A stretch of 64,000 nt of DNA. Source: Cristatella mucedo (taxonomy: Eukaryota > Bryozoa > Phylactolaemata > Cristatellidae). Positions 32,601-43,993 of this stretch are shown in pieces. Within the stretch, counting starts at the first letter, position 1; each line of letters opens with the position of its first letter. Below the pieces are notes generated by a model that made no database searches, was not told the DNA's origin, and saw only the letters and a program-made list of their open reading frames with translations. The translations under genes were made by a program, and so were the position numbers. The stretch is taken from assembly GCA_009760855.2 (NCBI GenBank), contig WPIO01000046.1:1-64000 (forward strand), read 5' to 3'.

Positions 32601-33987
32601 CATACTGACTCTGTTACAACTAACTTAAATTGCCATACTTAGTGTACCGCACATGTAAAGCGCTTACGAGGAGACCAAGTTCTCTTACTGCACTATGCAC
32701 ATATACTATGACTATTATTAAATATACACTATTATAATTATTAACCAAGAGTTCAAACGGAGCCCCGCACGGCGAAACGCACTGGTCTGCATTAGGCAGC
32801 AGCCGCCGCCGCCGCCGCCGCAGCCGCAGCTTAGCACTTCCGAGCCGCACTTCCAGTCCGCATCAACCTAGCACGACAGCTTAGCCTTCTGCGGTCAGCA
32901 ACAATACCGCGGCCAGAGGCCGGGCGAGACCGTCCGTACACTCTCCGGATGCAGCTGGCTGCCCTTGACACATCCTTTGTGTTCCGGTGAAGCTCGTCCT
33001 GCGATTCGGGCCGACGTTGAGACTGGATTCCCAGCGGACCAGGAAGGGATTTCCTGTGTTGCACAAGGACAGAAGGACGCCGGCGTCACCGCCGTCACAC
33101 GAGAGACTGATTTGAGGAAATCCCCGCGTGGAAAGAACTCGGACGCTCCGCCCCCCAAAGCGGCGGCTGCTGCTGCTCACTTTGTTCGCTCGATGATGAG
33201 AATGAAAGAGTCGCACGCGCCGCACGTCGTACGTACGCACGTACGTACGTACGTACGCCGCCTGTCTGTCTGTCTGTCCGCCCATCCAGCGCTGCAAAGC
33301 AGTCAAGTCCGCACGCCGCCAGTCCACCGAGTCGCACCGACGTTACGCCTCCAGTCTCGGAGGCCGCCCGGTAAACAAGCCTGGGAGCGGAAGTCGCAGC
33401 CGCGAGTGCGCTAGCGATAATACCAAGAGTGGTACGTTTGTGTGGCGCTCTCGGAGAACTGAATCTCTTTCTGGGCACTTTGCAGGAGCTGTATAGAGAG
33501 CATTACCGAACGATTGGTGGTAAAAATCCGCAAGCGGCGGGCGCAGTGTAGGCAGTCACGTGCAGCACGCTCAAACCTGAAACCGCGAACGATTATTTCA
33601 GTGCGTACACAGGCTCCGCTTCGCGGCGTCTTCGGAGTAAGGAGTACAGCCTAAAAGGACGAGCGTTTGTATTTTGGGCTCGCGCTCGCTGTCGGCAACT
33701 GTGTCGCTTCCATGTCAACGAGCAGACGAGAAGCGGTCGAAGCGGGCGGTCGTCAGCTGCTCTAGCGTTCAAAAGAGGAGCGCTATTTCTCGAGCAGAAA
33801 TACTGAGCCCAGAGACCTCGACCCGTCCGAGCTATCAACTGCGGTGGCCCTTTGTTCTTCTTACTAAAGACAGGTTAAACAAGGTCGTGAAGCCGCAGTC
33901 AAAGCCGGTGTCAACTCAACTACTCGTCACTACGGTCAGCTGCGTTCCTTTTGCTGTGCCCAAAGTGGCCGGCCTTAATTTAAGCAT
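32601..33987. other. GC-rich region with ACGT repeat, no recognised gene
   Basis: A short GCC run lies at about 32803-32820. 33228-33256 is a self-complementary GTAC/ACGT tetranucleotide run followed by CTGT repeats. Frames on both strands (up to 149 codons) are unrecognised. Confidence 0.4.
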
Positions 33988-34662
33988 GTTTTGCTCGATC
34001 TTTCGGCAGCTTTTGATACCATCGATCACAAAGTTCTTCTAGAGCGCCTCTCGTCTCGTCTGGGCATCACCGGCACTTGTCTGCAATGGTTCAGGTCCTA
34101 TGTCAGTGGGGACTCTAGAGTATTGACTTGAACAGACAAAGATCATCTGAGGTACCTCTGAAATATGGCGTACCTCAGGGCTCCGTGCTAGGTCCGGTTC
34201 TTTTCACGGTTTATACTCTCCCTCTTGCTGATGTGATTGCCAAGCAAAATCTAGGCTTTCACTTTAATGCGGATGACACTCAGTTGTACCATTGCTTTGA
34301 TCCCTCCCAGCCTCCGAGCACCTCAAATTCTCTCAACTCACTTGCTGCATGTATTGATGACATCCGCGTATGGATGGCAGCAAATTTTCTAAAACTAAAC
34401 GATGATAAAACCTACTTATTAGTTATGGGCAAACCCAGTGTGATTCCGAAATTGGAAAGGCTGACGCTCAAAATTGGCTCTACCGCCAGCATATCTCCTG
34501 TTGAATCAGCTCCAAATCTAGGTGCCATATTCCAAAGCGACCTCTCGCTAGACGACCACATCGGCTCCACAGTCAAATCCGCCTATTTTCAGCTTCATAA
34601 CATTGCTAAAATTCGGGCTTGTTTCGATAAGGATACCACATCTAATTTGGTCCATGCATTCG
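33988..34662 (+). mobile_element. LINE-A copy, upstream part
   Basis: Starts in the reverse transcriptase palm (FDTIDH equivalent) and reads VPLKYGVPQGSVLGP, an NADD in place of YADD (FHFNADDTQLY), then KLNDDKTYLLVMGKPS and later palm/thumb sequence. A single-base deletion near 34108 shifts frame relative to the 8,716 copy. The change at the catalytic box (Tyr to Asn) plus the frameshift make it non-functional. It is interrupted at 34662 by two SINE-1 copies and resumes at 35014. Confidence 0.92.
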
Positions 34663-34840
34663 GAGCCGTGATGGCACACTAGGTAAGGCGGTTGCTTTCA
34701 CGCCCTCGGTCCCGAGGTCGTGGGTACGATTCCTGCGGTGGGCGATTGTTTATCACCACTGCAAGCGGTGGTGATAGCCGTAAAGGCTCTTCTATCGCTA
34801 TACAAAAAGAGGCTGTTAAATCAGCAAAGGGTTTATTTAT
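34663..34840 (+). mobile_element. SINE-1 copy (first of tandem pair)
   Basis: Near consensus: GAGCCGTGATGGCACACTAG, CGAGGTCGTGGGTACGATTC, GCAAGCGGTGGTGATAGCCG, AGAGGCTGTTAAATCAGC and a TTTATTTA tail. Confidence 0.92.
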
Positions 34841-35013
34841 GGTGAGCTGTAATGGCTCACTAGGTAAGGCGGTTGCTTTTCACGACCTCGGTCCCGAGGT
34901 CGTGGGTTCGAATCCTGTGGTGGGCGATCCTTTATCGCCACTGCAAGCGGTGGTGATAGCCGGCAAGGCTCTTCTGTCGCTATACAAAAAGAGGCTGTTA
35001 AATCAACTTTTTT
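34841..35013 (+). mobile_element. SINE-1 copy (second of tandem pair)
   Basis: Starts GTGAGCTGTAATGGCTCACT and follows the first copy with no spacer. B box GTGGGTTCGAATCC is intact; ends AAATCAACTTTTTT before LINE-A resumes. No clear target duplication is seen around the pair. Confidence 0.92.
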
Positions 35014-35721
35014 GTGACATCCCGTCTCGACTTCTGCAACTCACTGCTCGCTGGCCTACCGGCATGTGCGATCAGGCGATTGCAGCTGGTGCAAAACTCT
35101 GCAACTATGCTTGTCTGTCGTGAGCGTCGCAGTTGCCACATTACTCCACTTCTCGCCGACCTGCACTGGCTGCCAGTCAAGCAACGGATTGACTTCAAGG
35201 TTTTGTCGCTCACTTTTAGGTCCCTTCATTCTATGGCTCCAGCCTATCTCTCCGACATACTCCCCCATCAGGCCAAGCATCGTACCACCCGCTTTTCGGA
35301 ATCCAACAGTCTAGAAATACCTCGTACAAACCTTAAATCCTTTGGAGACCGTGCATTTAGTTCGTATTCTCCCAAAGCCTGGAACTTCCTCCCGACCTGT
35401 GTCAGAACATCTCCTGACCTGACCACATTTAAAAAGAACTTAAAAACACACCTATTTAGGACAGCATTTAGTGGGTCCCTGTGATTCGTCTTTGATGTGC
35501 TTATGCGTGCTGACACTGTGCATGCTGCCACTAACCACATTTGCATGCTGACCCTGTGCATGTCACCCCTAAACATGTTATTCATTTTGTTTGTTTTTCA
35601 AGCATGATTTTACTTACCATTTAATTGCATTTCCCTTTCCAGCAAATGTAAAGCGCCTAGAAAGAGATTGAGTTCTCTGAGGGCGCTTTATCAAGTGCAT
35701 TATTATTAATATTATTATTTA
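35014..35721 (+). mobile_element. LINE-A copy, downstream part
   Basis: An open frame of 157 codons (35014-35484) gives the intact C-terminal domain: SRLDFCNSLLAGLPACAIRR, LADLHWLPVKQRIDFKVLSL, FGDRAFSSYSPKAW and KTHLFRTAFSGSL, then stop. The 3' UTR, hairpin (AAAGAGATTGAGTTCTCTGA) and ATT tail are complete. This frame shows what the inactivating stops in the 8,716 copy replaced. Confidence 0.93.
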
Positions 35722-35825
35722 GTAACCCGCTGGCAGTCCTATGCCGGAGCGCTATATCAGCCAGAATATGGCAGCCCTCGAGATTGCCTGCTAATCCTAA
35801 ATTACGACCGATTAATTATTATTCT

Positions 35826-36312
35826 TTGGCTCCAGCCTACCTATCAGTTCTAACGATCCACCAGGCATAACATCGTACCACCCACTTTTTGGAATCCAAC
35901 TGTTTCCCTATACCTCGTACAAAACTCAAATCTGTTAGAGACCGTGCCTTAAGTTCGCATGCTTCCAAAGCCTGGAACTCATTCCCGACTTGCATCACGG
36001 CACCTGTTGACTCGTCCAAATTTAAAAAGAAACTGAAACTGCATCTATTTATCACAGCATTTGGTGGGTCCCTGGGATTCTTCGTTTATGTGCTTGCGAG
36101 TGCTGACGCTGTGCATGCTGCAACTAACCACACTTGCATGTTGACCCTGTGCATGTTACCTCCAGCCATATTATTCATGTTGTTCATTCAACGTGCTACC
36201 ACTGACTGATCGAGTTTCTTTTGCAGCAAATGTAAAGCGCCCGGGGAGAGAGAGAGAGAGAGAGAAATTGAGTTCTCTGGGGGCACTTTGTCAAGTGTAT
36301 TATTAATATTAA
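35826..36312 (+). mobile_element. Diverged LINE-A-like 3' end
   Basis: Reads LAPAYLSVLTIHQ-type sequence, then TNLKSVRDRALSSHASKAW equivalents, a matching 3' UTR and AAAGCGCCC followed by an expanded GAGAGA run within the hairpin, then ATT. It is a diverged copy or subfamily. Confidence 0.82.
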
Positions 36313-36352
36313 AAATTAACGTGTCATTTTACAGCGCCATAAAGTACCAGAA

Positions 36353-36495
36353 TCTGGTTTGGTTCAGCGGTTAAAGGGCTCGCCCCGACCAAGGTCTGGC
36401 TGAGGTCGTGGGCTCGATTGAGCCCGGAGGCATATGTGAAGCGCCTGAATAGAGATTAAGTTCTCTTGGGGCGCTGTACAAATGAATTGGATATT
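36353..36495 (+). mobile_element. SINE-2 copy, full length
   Basis: Head TTTGGTTCAGCGGTTAAAGG (A box fits TRGYNNARYGG), GACCAAGGTCTGGCTGAGGT, GTGGGCTCGATTGAGCCC, then GAATAGAGATTAAGTTCTCT and GGGGCGCTGTACAAATGAAT. Confidence 0.92.
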
Positions 36496-36602
36496 TTCTT
36501 TTTAATCTCTAGCCAGACGCCTCACATGCACCGTCGGGCTCGAGCATACGACCTTCCGTTGGTCAAAGGCGAGACCCCCTTCACCCCTGAACCAGGCCAG
36601 GG
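36496..36602 (-). mobile_element. SINE-2 copy, inverted partner
   Basis: Plus strand reads TTTTAATCTCTAGCCAGACG, GTCGGGCTCGAGCATACGAC and CCTGAACCAGGCCAG, so the head points right. It abuts the 36353 copy tail to tail. The distal 3' hairpin is missing. Confidence 0.85.
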
Positions 36603-37944
36603 CGCCGGGCTTGTGCGTGCAGCTTGTGGTCGTTAGTCGCCATACTGTGGGCTCCTAGGCGGCCAGTCTTGCTTTGCACTTCGAGGTCGCACCAAGGGCG
36701 AGCCAGCGCGTCGCGCGACGCGACGCGAGCCCACCCTCGCGTCGCGTCGCTGGCGAGCCTGCGCTCGCGTCGCGTCGCGCGTCGCGTCGCACGTCGTGGG
36801 CGAGCCAGCGTGAACTGGCCGAGCACTCAGGCCACGCGTCGTGCCGCGCGGGCGAGCCCTCGTGCACCGGCGGAGCACCCAGGCCACGTGTCTCCAGACA
36901 GCGAGTAGTGCGACTAGTTGGTTGGTTTTCGAAGTGCCGGCAGCTTCATAGATATTTGGCATGCGTGGCCAAGGACTAGCAACGTTACCAGCGCTGCGCA
37001 CGCGGCAAAGGTCTCTGGTGCATAAGCCGTCGCAGTGCTCGTGCGTTGTAGTTGTCTTCTTTGTTTGGCATGCGAGCGTCTTAGAGATCGTTCGGGCGAC
37101 GCTAGGAACAATAACGGCGCCAGAGTAGAGCGCCTTTTCGTCGTTTAGGCGAGTGTCGTTTACAGCTCTTACGTTTACGATACGAAGTCCGAGGATGCAC
37201 ATACAAGTTTACTGAAATTGACGTTGTGATAGTCCGTAGGGTTGGTAGACCAGATCCAATTGTCGCTTGTTGCGTGTGGTTAACGTACAGAAAAGAAGCG
37301 TGCCATTCCGTCCAGTAGCCTCGCCACCGTTGAGCAGATCGTTTCAGTTTATAAGTAGTCGAAGATACTCCTGGCAGAGACTAAGCGGTGATGACTTAAG
37401 CATGTTTGCAAGCTTTTCTATAATGAAGCTAGGGAACACTCTGGAAGGTTTTTCCCAGTCACCTATTATAGGTCCCTAACAACCTCTCAGAAGAATAACC
37501 AATATCTTCCCTCCACCCGCCAGCGTCCTGACAGCCGCTGACCCAATCTCCCGAAACTCTTTTAATTTAGGCTTGAATGTAAAAAAGTAACACTTGGAAC
37601 GGTATAGGTTCAGAAGTGATGACGGTCGCTGGTAGCCGAACACAAAAGCAGCAGTCGATAGCAGATATGTGGCATTTTGCAAAATAAAGCGTATCTCCGT
37701 GCCTTCACGAACGCCACAAATCGAGCTCGTACAGTTGCAGCGGCCATTTGATGCCAAAGCTTTTGGCAGCTGTCGGAGCATCGCGACGAATCTAAAAGAT
37801 GTCAGTAGAGCCCCGGCCCTTGCACTCTGCTCTTACCGGCCAGTTTTACGCTCGAGGCAACGTTGTCAGGGGGCGCATTAGCTCGTCGTGCGTTTATCAA
37901 AAGATTTACAGTATTCTTAGTTCGATCGGATCCTTTCAAACCAT
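36603..37944. other. GC-rich then average spacer, GTCGC-rich hairpins
   Basis: 36700-36800 is built from CGTCGCGTCGC motifs. GCGACGCGACGCGAG (36715-36729) and its exact complement (36736-36750) enclose CCCACC. Frames through it (189 codons on the minus strand) are repeat-driven. No recognised gene follows to 37944. Confidence 0.5.
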
Positions 37945-38163
37945 TCCCTTGCAGCTAGACTGCCACTAGCCACATTTGCATGCTGACCCTGTGCATGTCA
38001 CCCCTAACCATATTACTCATTTTGTTTGTTTATCAAGCATGATATTACTCACCATTCGATTGCATTTCCCTTTGCAGCAAATGTAAAGCGCATAGAAAGA
38101 GATTGAGTTCTCTGAGGGTGCTTTATCAAGTGCATTATTATTATTATTATTATTATTATTATC
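37945..38163 (+). mobile_element. LINE-A 3' end
   Basis: CACTAGCCACATTTGCATGC, GACCCTGTGCATGTCACCCC, AGAAAGAGATTGAGTTCTCT and a (TTA)n tail. It contains 3' UTR only. Confidence 0.92.
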
Positions 38164-38509
38164 AAGAGTCTTTGAAGCTCTACGGACACAGCGAAGCTAA
38201 CACCGGTTGCCAGCTCAGATCCTCTTCTGATGGAACGGAATAAGTATAGTCGGTTTGGTTTCATATCGCAAGAAATAGCCGACAAAGCGGTATATTTCAA
38301 AGTCAAACTTAAGTAAGTTCTATAACCTATAGGTAGGAGCACAATATGCAGGCCTAGCCACTGAATTTATCCAGTTACCAACAATAAGCTAGCTACTAAA
38401 TGTTGTTTATGAACTGGAGGAGCACATTTCGCATTGACCAAAGTGAAATTTACATCCCTTAAAACAGTGGGGCTAAATCATAATCCAAGATACTTGAACC
38501 AATACAGCC
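38164..38509. other. Unassigned spacer
   Basis: No gene or repeat family recognised. Confidence 0.4.
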
Positions 38510-38640
38510 TTTAGCCCGTACATAGCGGTAGAAGAGCATTTGAGGCTACCATCCCGTTTGCAGCAGGCGATCAAATAGTGTCTGCTGCAGAAATCGAACC
38601 CCCGACCAATGCAACCAGCGGAGCCTTAGGGTTAGGGACC
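38510..38640 (-). mobile_element. SINE-1 diverged copy
   Basis: Plus strand CAGCCTTTAGCCCGTACATA, GCGGTAGAAGAGCATTTGAG, TTTGCAGCAGGCGATCAAAT and GCAGAAATCGAACCCCCGAC, a minus-strand SINE-1 with many substitutions. Confidence 0.7.
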
Positions 38641-38658
38641 AAGGATGCTCTTATTATA

Positions 38659-38697
38659 CGACCGACGAGTGACGTTCCGTCCACTCGTCGATCGTTC
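38659..38697. repeat. 39-bp hairpin repeat, copy 1
   Basis: CGACGAGTG and CACTCGTCG form perfect 9-bp arms around ACGTTCCGTC. All 39 bases are identical to 44957-44995. Confidence 0.92.
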
Positions 38698-40507
38698 GGG
38701 TTGGCCACTGGCAGCTGCGTCTCCGAGGCCAAGTGGGTCGCTGCTTTAGATGCGATTAGACGGGTCGTGCTGTGCCTCTCGCCGTCGATTGAGAGCTTCC
38801 GTGGAAGACAGCATTGCTGGCCATTGGTCGTAAAAGTGTTCCCTCAGCAGAACTCGTAACATTCGCGATGAGGTCGGGCACTAGAAGTGCCCGAACCAAA
38901 GGGTCCGCTGGTACTTGGGCCGCAGGCCCGACAGTGGGGCTACGCAGGCTGCCGCCCATCTTTTCCAATCCGTTAATGTCTGTCATTCCGTAAGCAGCAG
39001 CGACTTCTTCAGCACCAAGGCTGCCTGCGGTCATGGCTTGAGTGCTCAAAGCAAGGCCGCTGCAGGCGAGGCGAAGTTTGTACCGTCGGTCGCCAGGCTT
39101 GGCTGTCAGTCTCGGCTCGCTGTCCTCGCTGGCGTCGGCATCGTCCTCTTCCAGATCTGGTACGGGGCCAGTCCGTCGCTGGTTTTGTCTGAGCAAACTA
39201 GCGAGCCGACAGTTTCTCCTCAGTTTGGCGACATCAGCCTTTCAACAGTATTGTCGTGTTCAGATACGATTGTCGTATCTTCTACAGCGACGTCGGTACT
39301 ACCAATGTTTACTATTCTCGGATCGGTAATCTGATTACTTCCTTGCTACATTGCTACGGTTCGTGGGGACCTGACTATGGTGGCACACTCTATCATTGAC
39401 ACGGTGACAACTCCTGCTGACTGGGCGAAAAACCGATATCGGAGACTCGTTAGCGGCATTGCGATTGGCTATAGAAATAGAGGAGAAGCAGGTACTCATT
39501 CGTCGAAGCGTCAGCGTTCGCTGTTCTGGCTTCATGCACGAGCTGACTCGTAAGCTCGAGATTGGTCTGCAGAACTGTTGGACGCACGCATGCAGCAGGA
39601 TTAGAATAGTCTCGCTTATGAACTGCTGGTGACTAGCATGGACCCGTCCTCTTTTTGGTTACTGGCGGATCGCAAATGACATGGCAGTTGTTATCTATGT
39701 ATATTTATGCAAGAAGTCGCACACCCGAAGATCGAATCGACAATACGGCAGGCAGTGTATTAACAATTGCAGGAAGCCACGAAAGAGCTAACGACCGTCA
39801 TGACCGATCCTAGCTCCTGAGAATCTCAAAGCGTGTCACTGGGTCCTCTGTTTTCCTTCTTCGACTTCCGCCGACGTAGTAGGCTCACGGGGTACTTCGG
39901 ACCCTACATCATTGCTAGGTTTTAGGGTTTTGTAAGTGCGGCACTCGCAGTACGTTACTGTAGCAATATTCTGCTGCATCGGGTCACGCGTAACGCAGGC
40001 ATGGCGAATTTATACATTCAGGTGCTCCGTACGCCACGCGCGATTTAAAGTGCCGGCCCGAGCCTAGCAGATGCCGTCGCTCGGCATGCTGCTCCTCAGG
40101 CGACGACCTCTTTAGAACCTGTCGGTTGAGCATGCTATGCCCGCTGCTCATAGCGAGGCTTGGAGGGTCTCATCATCACCGACATCCCTGACCGGAGACG
40201 CTCTATCGCTGGCTGCACATATTCAGTGCTAATAGTTAATACGACCCTCGTCGACCTCGTCGAATCCACCGCGGCACCCATTGCCCCTAACAGAAGCCGT
40301 CCAAGTTTGGCCTTCCGGGAGGCTCGGCATTGTTGCAAACCTGGTGTCGCTGCTGCTATGTCCGGACAGACTAGACCACAAACGCAGCGTTCGTAACAGC
40401 ACCGGTATCAGCTGACAGGCGACGAATGCCGGCGAAGGCCTGCAAGTTGTAATCACGGATGGCGACCTGTATGTACAGCACCAATGCACTCAGGTTAGCC
40501 GATAGTA
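38698..40507. other. Unassigned region with unrecognised frames
   Basis: A 146-codon minus-strand frame (38756-39196) has an acidic N-terminal part (DLEEDDADASEDSEP) and mixed composition but no recognised domain. Plus-strand frames at 38915-39334 and 40160-40396 overlap other frames. No splice or family evidence supports a gene. Confidence 0.3.
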
Positions 40508-42420
40508 GCGTGTCGCCGTCTGTAACTCCACAAAGCCACAAAGACTAGGCGGGTGTTACGCTGGAGCGTTTTTTATAGCGTAGCACTCACAGCCTATGAG
40601 GTTTTCGGTACGCATTCTTTAGCCAATAGACTTCTTCTCACACAAAAAGAGAAAATGAGAAGCATAGCTGAATCAGGAGAGGAGTTGAAGTAGTGAGTAG
40701 CTTGGAAGTAAAAGTTTAGGACCACTGGAAATGAATGACTAGCTGATTCAACAGCCTCTTTTATATAGCGACAGAAGAGCCTTTACGGCTATCACCACCG
40801 CTTGAGGTGGCGATAAAGGATCGTCCAACACAGGATTTGAACCCACGACCTCGGGCCAAGGTCGTGAAAAGCAACCACCTTACCGAGTGAGCCATCACGG
40901 CTCACCAAGGAAAGGATGGGCCGTGGTCGGCAGCAGCAGAGTAGCTGTCGCTTCGTAAGACTTGTGAAAGTGAGTTCCAAAGTCTAGGACCCGCAGAGCA
41001 AACGTTTCTGTCGCCCACGGTCTTTAAGCTGTAGAATAGAACAGCTAATTTATTGACCATACAAGATCTGAGGGCACGAGGAGGCTGAAGCTGGTGCAGC
41101 AGTTCAGCTAGGTAAGAAGGAGCCAAGCTACGACAGGCCTTGTAGGGCAGTGTTAAAACTTTGCTTTGTTCCCGTTGATCAACCGGCAGCCACCCTAGCT
41201 CTTTTAGCAGAGGAGACACGTGGTCAAACCTCTGGGATTTGCAAACTAGCCTTGCAGCCATATTCATAGCCAGCTACAGTGGCCTAGTGGCTTTTTTAAT
41301 AGCTGAGCCAAAAGAGAATAGCAATAATGAAGCAGAGCCAGATCTATGGAGCTAGTTAAAGTTTACGCAACATATCTCCGTGGAAGACAGTTCCTAATTT
41401 TAGATAGGGATCGGACGAGATGGGTAGCTGTGGAAGCAGTCTTCTTAACGAAACTTGAAAATTTAGGCAGCTGCTAAAGGTGACACCTACATTCCGAGAG
41501 CATGGTCGCACAAAAGCGTCACCTTTTGGAAAAGCAAAGCCTTCTTGTCAAGCCACATGCTTAGGGTGTCCTATTAGCAGCGCTTCAGTTTTATCGTCGT
41601 TAGTTTAAGAAAATTTGCCCGTCATTCAGGATCGAATTTCGGCAAGGCAAGCATTCAGTTTATCAGTTGCTGTAGCAGATTCTGACGGTTTAAATGACAA
41701 GTACAGCTGAATATCGTCAGCATAAATGTGATATCCTATTCCATCGGCCTTTATAACTTTTCCCAGAGGTTGAGTAAAAATGGAGAACAGCAAGAGACTG
41801 AGGACGGACCCTTGAAGGACTCCGCAGGTGACTGGTCTGGTAGATGAGACCTGACCTCCGTACAACACGGATTTAACATGATCGGTAAAATGTAATATAA
41901 ACCACGCCAGTACCTCGTCTTCCAGATCGATTACTGCTCTCGATTGTTCAAGTAGGACATAGTGATCAATGGTGTCGAAGGCAGCTGATAGATCTTGCAG
42001 GGGTAGGGCTGTGACCTTCCCGTCATCGCTGGTGCATATGATGTCATTGGTTAGACAAAGAAGGGCAGTTTCAGTGGAGTGCTGCCGCTTTTTCCCCGAT
42101 TGCAATTTTTTTGAAATTGCAGTCTTCAATGTGTGCTACCAGCTGCTGAGCGACAATTTCTCAAGGAACTTTGGGAAAAAAGAAAAAAGGAAAACTGGGC
42201 GATGGTTTGCAAGGATCTCTGTCATCTAATCCATGCTTTTTTAAGTGTCGGTCTAACGATAGCCGACTTGAAGGACTTGAGTGCAACCCCTTTTTCCAGA
42301 AAAGCATCAACAATCTCGGTTATGGCTGGGCTAAGTTGGTCTGCCGATGTTGTGTGAGCCTTCTGCTTCTGCTACTGTAATGAGTGCAGCAGCATTCGGT
42401 CATTAATGTATACCCGCCTG
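40508..42420 (-). mobile_element. LINE-B copy with reverse transcriptase, interrupted by SINE-1
   Basis: Minus strand. Near 42355 it reads ITEIVDAFLEKGVALKSF and SAIVRPTLKK (finger region). It continues [53 protein letters not shown] and YHIYADDIQLYLSFKPS, then the C-terminal domain (ARLVCKSQRFDHVSPLLKEL, SLAPSYLAELLHQLQPPRAL, LKTVGDRNVCSAGPRLWNSL) and the 3' end GTTACAGACGG near 40515. Stops and frameshifts break the frame, including near the T/A-rich run at about 42110-42190. CR1/L2-type like LINE-A but clearly distinct. The endonuclease is missing. SINE-1 splits it at 40735-40908. Confidence 0.9.
40735..40908 (-). mobile_element. SINE-1 nested in LINE-B
   Basis: Plus strand reads AGCTGATTCAACAGCCTCTT, CTATCACCACCGCTTGAGGT, GGATTTGAACCCACGACCTC and GAGCCATCACGGCTCACC. 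The LINE-B flanks GGAAATGA and GGAAAGGA look like a slightly diverged target duplication of about 8 bases. Confidence 0.92.
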
Positions 42421-42699
42421 CAGCAAGTGGTTGGGCAATTGACTCGGCAAAGCGTCAGGCCTTCGATGTAAGGATGTTGCGCGCCACAGCTCCACTTCCC
42501 CATCTACGGGAGTCAGCCAGCACTCACATGCACGTTGAGAGAAATGAAGACTGAGTCTCGTTTATCGCTCACATCCGTGCCGTGCCTCCATGAGACTCCA
42601 CTAGAGCTGCTGCCGCTGAAGCCACAGCAGTACTACACTAGCAAAGACCGCAGCGATGAGTATAGGATCCTCAGGGTAACTAGTTCCTTAGCTATGGAC
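42421..42699. other. Unassigned spacer between LINE-B copies
   Basis: No gene or repeat family recognised. Confidence 0.4.
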
Positions 42700-42990
42700 T
42701 TCTTACGCAACGACAACTTCTCTCCTGCTTCCGACTATGGCTCATCCTCTCCAGCGGTCCTGAGCTGCAACCTCCGTGCGACTCACTACGTCTACTGCTC
42801 TCCTCACTCTGCTAGGCTTCCAACTTTCTCTTTGTTGCGTGAGACGAAGTCTGTTGGCTACCGAATGCGCACCGAAAGCCGCTTAGGCTGTGAGTGCGCC
42901 ACACAAAACTCTCCTGCGTAACACCAACGTAGTGTTCGTTGCTTTTTGGAGTTACCGACGGAGATACGTTACGTTACATTACATAATTGC
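42700..42990 (+). mobile_element. LINE-B truncated copy
   Basis: Begins TTCTTACGCAACGACAACTT, the same truncation point as the 31846 copy. It reads FLRNDNFSPASDYGSSSPAV and LLRETKSVGYRMRTESRLGC and ends in GAGATACGTTACGTTACATT. Confidence 0.88.
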
Positions 42991-43989
42991 ATCTTGTGTT
43001 GAATCCCTTTCCTGTTGATAAGCATTCTCGATACAGTTCATAGTTCTATACCCTGGGTCATTTTTAATATGCTAATAATGAAGAAAACTTTCATAATCTT
43101 ACTTAATTTTACTAAAAATGTGGAGGCAATAAACAGCACACATGCAGGCCCACAATATAGTGGCGCGTCTAGCTGGAGTTCAAATTTTAAGTGTTATCGG
43201 TAGCATTGCAAAGCATGCTGCAGGCCTACGACATATAAATATAACATAACAGAGGCGACAACAAAATGAGATCAGAACGCCAAGTGGCTTTGAGTAGCGC
43301 ATAATTTGCTGCGAAAGCCCGGCAGGTCGCCGAATAAGCCGAAAATGTATTGTGGAGCCTGCAATGACGCACGGCTCGAAACTCGCCCAAATGAATTCGG
43401 TGTGGGTTTCGCAGGCTTGACGAGCTTGTAGAGGAGATATCGCGGAGAAATGAGGACCAACTGCATGCAGCAGCATTTCTAAGGAGATGCGCGATAACTT
43501 ACCGATCGACTAAAACGCGAAATGCTGCAACTGGTGAGCCACGCCCCGGAAGTTCGCAGTTTCCAAGTCGGTCAGTTTTGACCACATTACGTTTTTTCTC
43601 ACGTTTTAACGTTAATTTTTACTCTTTTACTTCCTTAAAATGCCTCGCCTCGTCGTCGAGCGTCGCTGCGCCAGCGGCGACGCTCTCGTTAAAGGCTGCC
43701 TCTGCAATCTGCCGGCGGAGGTAGTGCCACCAATGGTTGCCGCTTTAGGCCGTTGGTGTAAGCATCTGCTTTGGGGGCAGCAGTTGTACTCAATGTATTA
43801 GCGGCCGTTGACGTACGCTTTTTATAGCTGAACCGTTCACCCAAGGTTCTTACGTATCCGCGTCGCCTGCGAAACCGCCTAAAGCTACTGCAATCCACGT
43901 GGACCTCAGCTGTTGGGTTTATAGATAGCACCGTGCAATTCGTATCCTTGTGTGACTACTGCTAGCTTAATGGGCTGAAGAAGGCCGCC
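42991..43989. other. Unassigned spacer
   Basis: Minus-strand frames at 43180-43476 and 43689-43931 are unrecognised. GAGCGTCGC/GCGACGCTC form a small hairpin near 43656-43684. Nothing else is supported. Confidence 0.35.
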
Positions 43990-43993
43990 ATTT

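Noticed and set aside
34663-35013. Possible true tRNA genes
   Set aside because: The A and B boxes belong to SINE-1; the heads cannot form a proper tRNA cloverleaf with matching acceptor stem and are followed by the SINE body. The same holds for SINE-2 heads.
38659-38697. Helitron 3' end
   Set aside because: The hairpin is suggestive, but no CTRR terminus follows at the expected distance in either copy and no TC start was found.
38756-39196. 146-codon minus frame with acidic N-terminus
   Set aside because: Plus-strand frames over the same bases are equally open and no family or splice evidence distinguishes them.
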